NCBI RefSeq assembly: GCF_042432905.1
Contig: NZ_JBHLWI010000057.1
Span: 1 to 22,626 of the forward strand
Length of the DNA: 22,626 bases
Reading direction: 5' to 3'
From: Fontibacter flavus
GTDB taxonomy: Bacteria > Bacteroidota > Bacteroidia > Cytophagales > Cyclobacteriaceae
This document shows, one piece after another, positions 16,957 through 22,626 of this stretch; the stretch's first letter is position 1; each line of letters begins with the position of its first letter. Under the pieces are notes generated by a model. The model had not been told where the DNA came from, did not search any database, and saw only the letters and a list, made by a program, of their open reading frames with translations. Position numbers and translations under genes: made by a program.

Positions 16957-16999
16957 TAGCCTGACTTCAAAGCACATTGCTATATTTGAAGTCAGGCTA
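16957..16999. repeat. Perfect 15-bp inverted repeat over the kinase promoter and start codon
   Basis: TAGCCTGACTTCAAA (16957-16971) is repeated in inverse as TTTGAAGTCAGGCTA (16985-16999) with a 13-nt spacer. The right arm contains the last four bases of the -7 box and ends on the A of the ATG at 16999. No T tract follows on either strand, so it is not a standard terminator. It may be an operator, or an RNA hairpin that hides the start codon in read-through transcripts from uvrA. Confidence 0.75.
16981..16988 (+). promoter_or_regulatory. Promoter of the LytS-type kinase gene, -7 box TATATTTG
   Basis: An exact match to TAnnTTTG in the spacer and right arm of the inverted repeat. The predicted transcription start (about 16994) is within about 5 nt of the ATG, so the mRNA would be nearly leaderless. 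No good -33 TTTG is visible. Confidence 0.5.
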
Positions 17000-18054
17000 T
17001 GAACAGAAATCGGTTATATTGGATCTTACAGTTTTTAGGTTGGGGCAGTTTTGCACTGATCAATCTTTTTTTTGTTTCTTTAGATAGGGGACTTACGTTT
17101 ATACAGGTTGGAGCATTTTTATCCTTGGCTATATTTTACCTTTTGTCAACACAGGCATTAAGGAAGGTTATCAAAAAATACGATTGGTTTAATCTTAGAT
17201 TTAGCCGTTTATTGGTCAATACCTTATTGGCATTGACTGTTCTCAGTGTGCTCAATATGACGGCTCAGATCATCATCAACCTGATTTTTGGAACCTTGGA
17301 TCCTGAGGTTGATTTTAGGCCTGTGGTGATATCCGTAAATATATTTGTGAGCTTTTTATTTTATGCACTTTGGGTTATGCTGTACTTTTTATTCCATTTC
17401 TTGGATAATTATAACCAATCTCTGAAATATCAGGCGAAGATCAATGAAATACAGCTTAACCACCTGAAGAGTCAATTGAACCCTCATTTCATCTTCAATG
17501 CGCTTAATTCTGTAAGGGCTCTGGTGGATGAAGATCCAAAAAAGGCAAAATTAGCCATTACCCAATTGTCCAATATTCTCCGGTTTTCTTTGATGATGGA
17601 TAAAAAGAGGACAATTGATTTTGAAAATGAAATCAATACAGTCAAAGATTACCTCAACTTAGAATCTATCAGATTTGAAGAAAGGTTAACGGTCAAATAC
17701 GAAATCGAACCTACGGCATATGATTATAAGGTTCCTCCTATGATGTTACAGACTATTGTGGAGAACGCCATCAAGCATGGTATTTCCAATAGGGTAAAGG
17801 GGGGATTGATTGAAATCAAATGTTATGAGGGGCTGACAGATGACTTAGTCATTCAGGTGAAGAACAGTGGGCAGTTGGTAAAGCCCAGTGTTTTGAATAA
17901 AAAGAAAGATGGCGGAGGTCATGGAATAAGTAACACCATACAGCGATTGAAACTGATTTATGGCAATAGATCTTCCTTTAAAATTTTCAATTCAGGGAAC
18001 GATTTTGTCATTACTGAAATAAAAATTCCAAAACAAAGCCTTACATTAGGTTAA
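16999..18054 (+). CDS. LytS/YehU-type sensor histidine kinase
   Basis: 351 residues. The N-terminal half carries about four membrane helices (roughly 8-26, 34-52, 71-97 and 110-134) with no separate extracytoplasmic sensor domain. A short coiled linker leads to the His_kinase domain (PF06580) with QLNPHFIFNALNSV, where H163 is the phosphorylation site. The HATPase domain has N-box VENAIKHGI (N256) and a GGHGISN G-box. This is the usual Bacteroidota partner of LytTR response regulators. One follows after 12 bp, forming a two-gene two-component operon. The ATG at 16999 gives MNRNRLYWILQFLGW, which is typical of the family. The signal is unknown. The promoter overlaps a perfect inverted repeat. 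Confidence 0.93.
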   Translation: MNRNRLYWILQFLGWGSFALINLFFVSLDRGLTFIQVGAFLSLAIFYLLSTQALRKVIKKYDWFNLRFSRLLVNTLLALTVLSVLNMTAQIIINLIFGTLDPEVDFRPVVISVNIFVSFLFYALWVMLYFLFHFLDNYNQSLKYQAKINEIQLNHLKSQLNPHFIFNALNSVRALVDEDPKKAKLAITQLSNILRFSLMMDKKRTIDFENEINTVKDYLNLESIRFEERLTVKYEIEPTAYDYKVPPMMLQTIVENAIKHGISNRVKGGLIEIKCYEGLTDDLVIQVKNSGQLVKPSVLNKKKDGGGHGISNTIQRLKLIYGNRSSFKIFNSGNDFVITEIKIPKQSLTLG

Positions 18055-18066
18055 AATTTCGACAAA

Positions 18067-18804
18067 ATGCGTGCACTAGTAATCGATGATGAAAGATTGG
18101 CCAGAAAAGAGCTGATCAATTTGCTTTCCCAGTTTGACCATGTCGAAGTGGTGGGTGAAGCAAATAATGTAGATGATGCCAAAGAAAAAATAGAATCTCT
18201 TTCACCGGATGTGGTGTTTTTGGATATCCAGATGCCAGAGAAAACAGGATTTGATCTCCTGGAAGAACTCGACAATGTTCCACATGTGATCTTCACCACT
18301 GCATACGATGAGTATGCGCTCAAGGCTTTCCAGGTGAATGCTTTGGACTATCTGCTTAAACCTGTTGAGCCCAAAAGGCTTGGAGAGGCAATAGAGAGAC
18401 TTCAGAAGAAGCTCAGCGATGCTTCAGATAGGCATGAAGATGCCACTATTGCTCAGCAAAACAAGAAGCTTACCCTTGATGATCAGGTCTTTGTCAAAGA
18501 TGGTGACAGGTGTTGGTTTGTGAAGTTGTCCAACGTCAGGCTCTTTGAATCAGATGGTAACTATATCAAAGTGTACTTTGATAACAATAAACCAATGATC
18601 CACAAATCCTTGAATGCCTTAGATGAAAGATTGGATGAAAAATCCTTTTTCAGGGCAAGCCGTAAGCACATCATCAACCTGAGCTGGGTGGAGGCTATTG
18701 AACCATGGTTTAATGGCGGTCTTGTAGTGACCCTAAAGGGAGGGGATAGAATTGAGGTGAGCAGAAGACAAGCAGCAAGATTCAAGGATATGATGAGTTT
18801 GTAA
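18067..18804 (+). CDS. LytTR-family response regulator (partner of the upstream kinase)
   Basis: 245 residues. The receiver domain (about 1-120) has acidic pocket D7-D8, phospho-acceptor D53 in VVFLDIQMP, T77/T78 and K98 in YLLKPV. A LytTR DNA-binding domain occupies about 140-245 (from VFVKDGDRCWFV, with RASRKHIINL and the C-terminal VSRRQAARF). LytTR domains bind paired short direct repeats upstream of target promoters. It starts 12 bp after the kinase gene and is almost certainly co-transcribed and phosphorylated by it. Targets are unknown. The inverted repeat before the kinase is a candidate site, though LytTR sites are usually direct repeats. Confidence 0.93.
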   Translation: MRALVIDDERLARKELINLLSQFDHVEVVGEANNVDDAKEKIESLSPDVVFLDIQMPEKTGFDLLEELDNVPHVIFTTAYDEYALKAFQVNALDYLLKPVEPKRLGEAIERLQKKLSDASDRHEDATIAQQNKKLTLDDQVFVKDGDRCWFVKLSNVRLFESDGNYIKVYFDNNKPMIHKSLNALDERLDEKSFFRASRKHIINLSWVEAIEPWFNGGLVVTLKGGDRIEVSRRQAARFKDMMSL

Positions 18805-18888
18805 TTCGTCAAAACCCCAGTAATTGGAAAAATAAAATACATTTATTTGATTGTGAAAGTTAAATTTTGTAAATAGGCAAGTAATATT

Positions 18889-18903
18889 ATTTGTGTACAA
18901 AAT
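18889..18903. promoter_or_regulatory. Near-palindrome upstream of the second LytTR regulator
   Basis: TTGT-GT-ACAA, extended to ATTTGT and ACAAAAT arms, lies 43-57 bp before ATG 18946 in a 141-bp gap. A TATTATTTG that almost fits a -7 box overlaps its left arm. It could be an operator, but in AT-rich DNA it may be chance. Confidence 0.25.
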
Positions 18904-18945
18904 TTACTTAAACTTTAATAACGTATTATTTCCCGAGAACGGTCT

Positions 18946-19701
18946 ATGAAAGAGGAAAGAATTCTTATCGTTGAAGACGATGTTAATATTGCTGAGAATA
19001 TTGAGGAGATTTTGGAGCTTTTGGGCTATGTAAATATTGACATTGCCAATTCTGCCAATCAGGCAATCAAGATTATCAAGAAGTATAAACCTGATTTGGT
19101 TTTTATGGATATCAAGCTCAAAGGTGATAAAGATGGTATCGAGCTTGGAGAAATCATCAAACAGATGATAGAAGTGCCATTGGTTTATGTGACTTCTTAC
19201 AGTGACCCTACTATTATTGAAAGGGCAAAAAGAATTAACCCCGCAGGGTTCATTGTGAAGCCTTTCAATACCAATGATATTCATGCCATAGTTGAAATTG
19301 TTCTTTATAACAAAAGAACCAAACCTTCTATTGAAGCTGTTGCAGCCAAAGCAAAAGATGACAGCCCATATTTGGTAACTGATGCCGTTTTCATCAAAGC
19401 TGACAATGCTTATGAAAGAGTGCCTTACACCGAAATTTACTATGTGGAGGCAAATGGTAATATGGTTACCATCTATACCAAAAATAGGAATTATACCATC
19501 AGGAAATCTATGAAAGATATGGAGGACAAATTACCCGCCCACCTATTCCTGAGAGTTCAAAAATCATTTATTGTACAGCTTGGACAAATTGAGAGTTTTA
19601 ATACCAAGGATATTAACCTTATGTCCGGAGCAGTGGTGCAGGTAGGAAGACAATACTATAACAGCTTCCTTGCTAAGTTGAATACCATTACAGAAAGTTA
19701 A
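18946..19701 (+). CDS. Orphan LytTR-family response regulator
   Basis: 251 residues. The receiver domain (about 1-122) has D11-D12, phospho-acceptor D55 in VFMDIKLKG, T83 and K105 in IVKPFN. A linker of about 20 residues leads to a LytTR DNA-binding domain (about 143-250: AVFIKADNAYERV, YYVEANGNMVTI, FLRVQKSFIV). It lies 141 bp after the first LytTR regulator with no kinase of its own nearby. It probably has a separate promoter and receives phosphate from a distant kinase or from the neighbouring one. The two regulators differ in their receiver sequences and are not a recent duplication. A bidirectional terminator follows it. Confidence 0.92.
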   Translation: MKEERILIVEDDVNIAENIEEILELLGYVNIDIANSANQAIKIIKKYKPDLVFMDIKLKGDKDGIELGEIIKQMIEVPLVYVTSYSDPTIIERAKRINPAGFIVKPFNTNDIHAIVEIVLYNKRTKPSIEAVAAKAKDDSPYLVTDAVFIKADNAYERVPYTEIYYVEANGNMVTIYTKNRNYTIRKSMKDMEDKLPAHLFLRVQKSFIVQLGQIESFNTKDINLMSGAVVQVGRQYYNSFLAKLNTITES

Positions 19702-19709
19702 TGATCAAG

Positions 19710-19739
19710 AAAAAAGGTGAGCAAAACTCACCTTTTTTT
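19710..19739. terminator. Bidirectional terminator between convergent genes
   Basis: The stem AAAAAAGGTGAG (19710-19721) / CTCACCTTTTTT (19727-19738) with a CAAAA loop carries T tracts in both readings. It serves the LytTR regulator on + and the small secreted protein gene on -. Confidence 0.92.
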
Positions 19740-19767
19740 CTTTCAAAAAACCAAACAATCAACTAAA

Positions 19768-20124
19768 CTATCTTACAAGGTAAAACTCGTGGTTCCCATG
19801 CGCGGTTACGAAATTTCCTTTTTGAAATGATTCTTTAAATCTTTTTTTGAGTTCTGATTTTTCACCGTAAAATTCAGCCACTACTTCACCATATTTATCA
19901 ATCAAAGTGATCGTGGGTTCTGCTTTGAGTTCTGACAAATTCAGTTCAACAGCAGGAATGATTTCTTCTCCCTGAACTTCAAATCCTTCTTGAAAAATTG
20001 AAGGGTTTACCTTGTTGATTTGATCAACCTGCGCTTCTGCTTTCGCACTCCATAAGATTGTCAAAGCCATCATTAGTCCTAAAATGGCACAGACGTTTTT
20101 TTGAGTTAAAATAGTCGCTTTCAT
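19768..20124 (-). CDS. Small secreted protein of unknown family, paralog of the gene at 20437-20760
   Basis: 118 residues, family not recognised. A signal peptide (about 1-31, hydrophobic core CAILGLMMALTILW, likely cut after AEA) is followed by an acidic linker and a conserved C-terminal domain of about 47 residues. That domain begins ITLIDKYGEVVAEFYGEK and continues with LK-x2-F-x-E-x-FQK and a final H-x-FY. Aligned by eye, 24 of these 47 residues match the second small protein upstream. The mature protein has no cysteine. It should reside in the periplasm or outside the cell. It converges on the LytTR regulator, with a shared terminator. A regulatory link to that gene is only a guess. Confidence 0.8.
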   Translation of the reverse strand: MKATILTQKNVCAILGLMMALTILWSAKAEAQVDQINKVNPSIFQEGFEVQGEEIIPAVELNLSELKAEPTITLIDKYGEVVAEFYGEKSELKKRFKESFQKGNFVTAHGNHEFYLVR

Positions 20125-20436
20125 TTTCTTATTGTTTTATTTTCTTTTTTCCTGATTTGTTTCTCCCCTATCAGTCGGGTATTTGTATTATGCCAAAACC
20201 CGATCCAAAAATCATAAAATACTGAAAATCAATAAAATAGATTCTGTATTCAGTCTTTTGTGTGTGCGTTTTCGGACAGTAAAATTTTTGTATTGATACA
20301 GTATAAAGAGAAAGACACTTTTAAAAAAAGTTGCGTCATGATCCATATAAAATGAAAAAACCGAAGGATTATCGGAATAATCTTTCGGTTTTAGCTCCTT
20401 TTAGGCATTGTTGAGGGATATTGTTCTTTTTATTCC
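20125..20436. other. Intergenic region between the two small secreted protein genes
   Basis: 312 bp. It contains the terminator of the upstream gene at its right end. An imperfect inverted repeat (20175-20203, TCGGGT-A-TTTG / CAAAACCCGA, one bulged A) sits about 50 bp before the ATG at 20124 and is a possible operator or leader hairpin. I find no exact TAnnTTTG box and no small gene. Confidence 0.5.
20355..20392 (-). terminator. Intrinsic terminator of the second small secreted protein gene
   Basis: A 16-bp stem AAAACCGAAGGATTAT (20357-20372) / ATAATCTTTCGGTTTT (20377-20392), with one G-T wobble and a 4-nt loop. On the minus strand it ends in six T (20360-20355). It lies 45 bp after the stop of the gene it ends, so the two small secreted genes are separate transcription units. 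Confidence 0.88.
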
Positions 20437-20760
20437 CTAATCCATAAAATAGAAGTGGTGATCATCATAGGAAAGGATAAATTTTGACTTTTGAAATGTT
20501 TCCTGAAATTTTGATTTCAGTAATTCTTTCTCTCCATAAAATTCCGCAATGACATCACCGTATTTATTGATAATAGTGACTCTAGGGCTTGGTTTAATAT
20601 TCTCCAAATCTGGAACAATGTCCCCTATTTTTTCTTCTCTTAATTGGTCATTTGAGTTGTTCGCTGTTTTTGCAAAAGCTCCATTTGTAAATAGTGCCAT
20701 CATCGTGACTAGGCCAATTGACAAAAATCTTCTTGTACCGTTTAATCTGCTCTTTTTCAT
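20437..20760 (-). CDS. Small secreted protein of unknown family, paralog of the gene at 19768-20124
   Basis: 107 residues from ATG 20760. A longer in-frame form from GTG 20799 would add 13 lysine-rich residues before the signal peptide and is less likely. A basic N-terminus and hydrophobic core (FLSIGLVTMMALFTNGAFA, about 12-30) form a signal peptide. After a linker with GDIVP, the C-terminal domain VTIINKYGDVIAEFYGEK, LK-x2-F-x-E-x-FQK, H-x-FY matches the neighbouring protein at 24 of 47 positions with no gaps. No cysteine in the mature part and no known domain seen. Both genes are on the same strand, each with its own terminator, which suggests an old tandem duplication. Function unknown. 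Confidence 0.8.
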   Translation of the reverse strand: MKKSRLNGTRRFLSIGLVTMMALFTNGAFAKTANNSNDQLREEKIGDIVPDLENIKPSPRVTIINKYGDVIAEFYGEKELLKSKFQETFQKSKFILSYDDHHFYFMD

Positions 20761-20860
20761 ATTCTTATCTTTTATTTTTTTTCTCTTTTTTAAACCCACT
20801 TGGGGGAATCTGAAGAATAGAATACGAGAATATGTAAAAAAGGTTTTAAAAGAAATGATA

Positions 20861-20896
20861 AAAATCCGATAGATTTATAAAATTATCTATCGGATT
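20861..20896 (-). terminator. Intrinsic terminator of the PIN-PhoH gene
   Basis: A 12-bp perfect stem AATCCGATAGAT (20863-20874) / ATCTATCGGATT (20885-20896) with a 10-nt loop. Read on the minus strand it continues into a short T tract (GGATTTTTAT). It begins 19 bp after the phoH stop. Confidence 0.8.
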
Positions 20897-20914
20897 GATG
20901 AAAATATCTATTTA

Positions 20915-22261
20915 TTACAGAAGATCGTTTGCTAAATTAGCTAGTTCTGATCTTTCACCTTTTTCCAGTTTGATATGGGCATAGAGGGGGTGGTCCTTAA
21001 CCCGGTCTATCAGGTAGGAGAGTCCATTACTTTGGGTATCCAAATAGGGCGTGTCAATCTGGAAGACATCACCGGTGAAAATTATTTTGGTGTTTTCTCC
21101 AGCTCGGCTGATGATGGTTTTGACTTCATGCGGAGTTAGGTTTTGTGCTTCATCCACTATGAAGAAGATATTGGAAATGGACCTTCCCCTGATATAGGCC
21201 AAAGGTTGGATCACAAGTTTTTCCTGATTGACCATTTCAGTTATTTTCTGGTATTCCTTATCAGATTCTTTGAATTGGTTTTGGATGAATTTGAGGTTGT
21301 CCCACAAGGGCTCCATGTATGGGTTTAGTTTGGACTTTATGTCCCCTGGAAGGTATCCAATATCTTTATTGCTTAACGGCACAATGGGGCGGGCCAAGTA
21401 AATCTGCTTGAAATCCCTTCTTTGTTCCAAGGCTCCAGCTAGGGCAAGAAGAGTTTTTCCTGTACCTGCCACACCCTGAATTGAAACGAGTTTAATCCTT
21501 GGATTTAAAATAGCATGAAGTGCAAATGTCTGTTCCGCATTTCTTGGCTTGATGTTGTAGGCGATTTTCTTATCCACCCTTTCCATGGTATTCTCTTCAG
21601 GATTATAGTAGGCCAATACGGAGTTTTTCTCGCTTTTGATGATATAATAAGCATTGGCTATTCTTTTTTTATTGCCCAAAATCAGTTTGGATTCTATAGA
21701 ATGGCTTTCATATAAGCGGTTAATAATACTAGGATCTACATCTGTGAGGTTATATTTGCCTGTGTTTTCAAGTTCTGAGATATTTTTGATCTTACCTGTC
21801 TCGTAATCTTCTGCGTGTATTTCCAGAGATTTTGCTTTTAATCTTAGGTTGATGTCTTTACTGACCAGGATTACCTTTCTGTTTTTTTCAGTCTGCTGCA
21901 GATGAAGCGCAGCATTCAGGATTTTATGGTCATTTTTTTCTTCACCAAAGATGATATTGGCATTGATATTATTATCAGGATTCATGAGTACCCTGAAGTT
22001 CCCTTTTGTCTTCCCATTGAGCGGGGTCCAGTTATGGATCATTTTGTCCTTTGCCAGATTGTCCAGCATCCGGATAAATTCCCTTGCTTCAAAATTTTTG
22101 GTGTCATTCCCTTTTTTAAATTGGTCTAGCTCCTCTAGGACTGTAATTGGGATGACCACATCATGCTCGGCAAAATTCATGATGGAGTTGTGCTCAAACA
22201 GAATAACAGAAGTGTCGAGCACAAAGATTTTTCGCTCTTTATCGGATTTCGCTCTGGGCAT
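20915..22261 (-). CDS. PIN-PhoH (PhoH2-type) ATPase / ribonuclease
   Basis: 448 residues. An N-terminal PIN nuclease domain (about 10-150) shows D16 in FVLDTSVIL, E44/E45 in VLEELDQ, D111 in NDHKIL and D136 in SKDINLR, the expected acidic cluster. A middle linker (about 155-235) leads to the PhoH ATPase domain: Walker A GVAGTGKT (263-270), GYLPGD (302-307), YIRGRS (356-361) and Walker B FFIVDEAQN (366-374). PIN-PhoH proteins are described as RNA-unwinding and RNA-cleaving enzymes, and some are paired with small antitoxin-like genes. No such partner is visible upstream here. ATG 22261 (MPRAKSDKER) was chosen over an in-frame TTG two codons earlier. It has its own terminator. Confidence 0.92.
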   Translation of the reverse strand: MPRAKSDKERKIFVLDTSVILFEHNSIMNFAEHDVVIPITVLEELDQFKKGNDTKNFEAREFIRMLDNLAKDKMIHNWTPLNGKTKGNFRVLMNPDNNINANIIFGEEKNDHKILNAALHLQQTEKNRKVILVSKDINLRLKAKSLEIHAEDYETGKIKNISELENTGKYNLTDVDPSIINRLYESHSIESKLILGNKKRIANAYYIIKSEKNSVLAYYNPEENTMERVDKKIAYNIKPRNAEQTFALHAILNPRIKLVSIQGVAGTGKTLLALAGALEQRRDFKQIYLARPIVPLSNKDIGYLPGDIKSKLNPYMEPLWDNLKFIQNQFKESDKEYQKITEMVNQEKLVIQPLAYIRGRSISNIFFIVDEAQNLTPHEVKTIISRAGENTKIIFTGDVFQIDTPYLDTQSNGLSYLIDRVKDHPLYAHIKLEKGERSELANLANDLL

Positions 22262-22355
22262 AAACAATAAAATTTTAGTGGTTACTAGTTAGGAATAAGT
22301 TAGAAAAATAAAATTTAGATTACCATTTTAATAAGATAAATAAAAAATAGTTGTA

Positions 22356-22417
22356 GAAAGCATAATACCATCATGCTGATAATCAGAAATATAAATTCTG
22401 ATTCTACGATGGCTTTC
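22356..22417. repeat. Nested inverted-repeat element upstream of phoH
   Basis: Three nested helices can be drawn: GAAAGC (22356-22361) with GCTTTC (22412-22417), CATC (22369-22372) with GATG (22408-22411), and AATCAGAA (22381-22388) with TTCTGATT (22396-22403) closing a 7-nt loop. A 7-nt bulge separates the outer two. It lies about 95 bp upstream of the phoH ATG. It may be a structured RNA, an operator or a repeat element. Confidence 0.4.
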
Positions 22418-22444
22418 CCTTTAGAAAAAATATTTTAAGGAAAA

Positions 22445-22477
22445 CAGAAAGACCAGCTCTAAGAGATGGTCTTTCTG
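22445..22477. terminator. Long hairpin, possible minus-strand terminator of a gene beyond the window
   Basis: An 11-bp perfect stem CAGAAAGACCA (22445-22455) / TGGTCTTTCTG (22467-22477), continued after one mismatch by CTC/GAG around a TAA loop. The minus-strand side is followed by TTTTCC and the plus side has no T run. It may end a minus-strand gene that lies right of the window. Confidence 0.5.
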
Positions 22478-22626
22478 ATCCTGAAATAACTTTAAGCTTA
22501 TTCCTGACTTCCGCAGATTATTCACCGTAATTTTTTAAGTTATTGAATTTCAATGTTTATGGATTCTTAAGTTTCGGTTTTGGGTGTCCCAGGGGATGAT
22601 TTTATTAAATTAGTCCATGTTTGTCC

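Larger units (their letters stand above)
22262..22626. other. Non-coding region at the right window edge
   Basis: 365 bp with no credible gene on either strand. It contains the phoH upstream region, a nested hairpin element and a long perfect hairpin. The final 150 bp has no recognisable coding content. A gene may begin or end just beyond the window. On the minus strand a short open stretch ends at a TAA near 22612, but it is only a few codons long. Confidence 0.5.

Noticed and set aside
22478..22626. Possible gene fragment or transposase remnant at the right edge
   Set aside because: All frames are broken by stops within a few codons, and no residue pattern matched a family I could name.

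Overview
This window looks like an ordinary stretch of chromosome from a Bacteroidota species, probably near the Cyclobacteriaceae (Algoriphagus-like). That family placement is an inference from protein style, not a computed result. The evidence for Bacteroidota is: promoter -7 boxes of the form TAnnTTTG (1876, 7006, 14036, 16981); A-rich leaders with no Shine-Dalgarno sequence; an outer-membrane barrel protein with a carboxypeptidase-regulatory-like N-terminus; a LytS/LytTR regulatory pair; a bacterial group II GGGP synthase; and an M23 peptidase with the GPHLC variant. I see no tRNA, rRNA, CRISPR array, insertion sequence, integrase or att-like repeat.

Layout. 1-265: the end of an unknown + gene and a bidirectional terminator. 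266-1528 (-): a secreted M23 endopeptidase, divergent from aspS (1910-3667, +). 3919-6807 (+): a large outer-membrane beta-barrel protein with a glycine-rich loop. 7037-8065 (+): pheS. 8110-10258 (-): a four-gene block read as CxxCxxCC cluster protein, holin-X-like membrane protein, small membrane protein, and archaeal-type G1P prenyltransferase. The last two genes overlap by 11 bp. 10432-13962 (+): a LOG-family nucleotide hydrolase, a lytic transglycosylase 2 bp downstream of it, and an AsmA-like protein. 14058-16904 (+): uvrA. 16999-19701 (+): a LytS-type sensor kinase, its LytTR response regulator, and a second stand-alone LytTR regulator. 19768-20760 (-): two paralogous small secreted proteins. 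20915-22261 (-): a PIN-PhoH protein. 22262-22626: noncoding DNA with two hairpin elements.

How the genes fit together. Most are housekeeping: translation (aspS, pheS), DNA repair (uvrA), wall turnover (M23 peptidase, lytic transglycosylase), envelope lipid or protein transport (AsmA-like, GGGP synthase, outer-membrane barrel) and RNA metabolism (PIN-PhoH). The kinase and first regulator form one two-component system.

Several start codons were moved downstream of the longest open frame, at aspS, pheS, LOG, AsmA-like, the second small secreted protein and phoH. In aspS and pheS a good promoter -7 box lies inside the longer frame, giving predicted leaders of about 20 nt.

Most worth a second look: (1) a perfect 15-bp inverted repeat that embeds the promoter -7 box and the first base of the start codon of the LytS-type kinase; (2) the tandem pair of unrecognised secreted proteins sharing a roughly 47-residue C-terminal domain (KYG[ED]V[VI]AEFYGEK); (3) the coupling of an ether-lipid enzyme to two small membrane proteins. 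I found no convincing new defence or mobile system.
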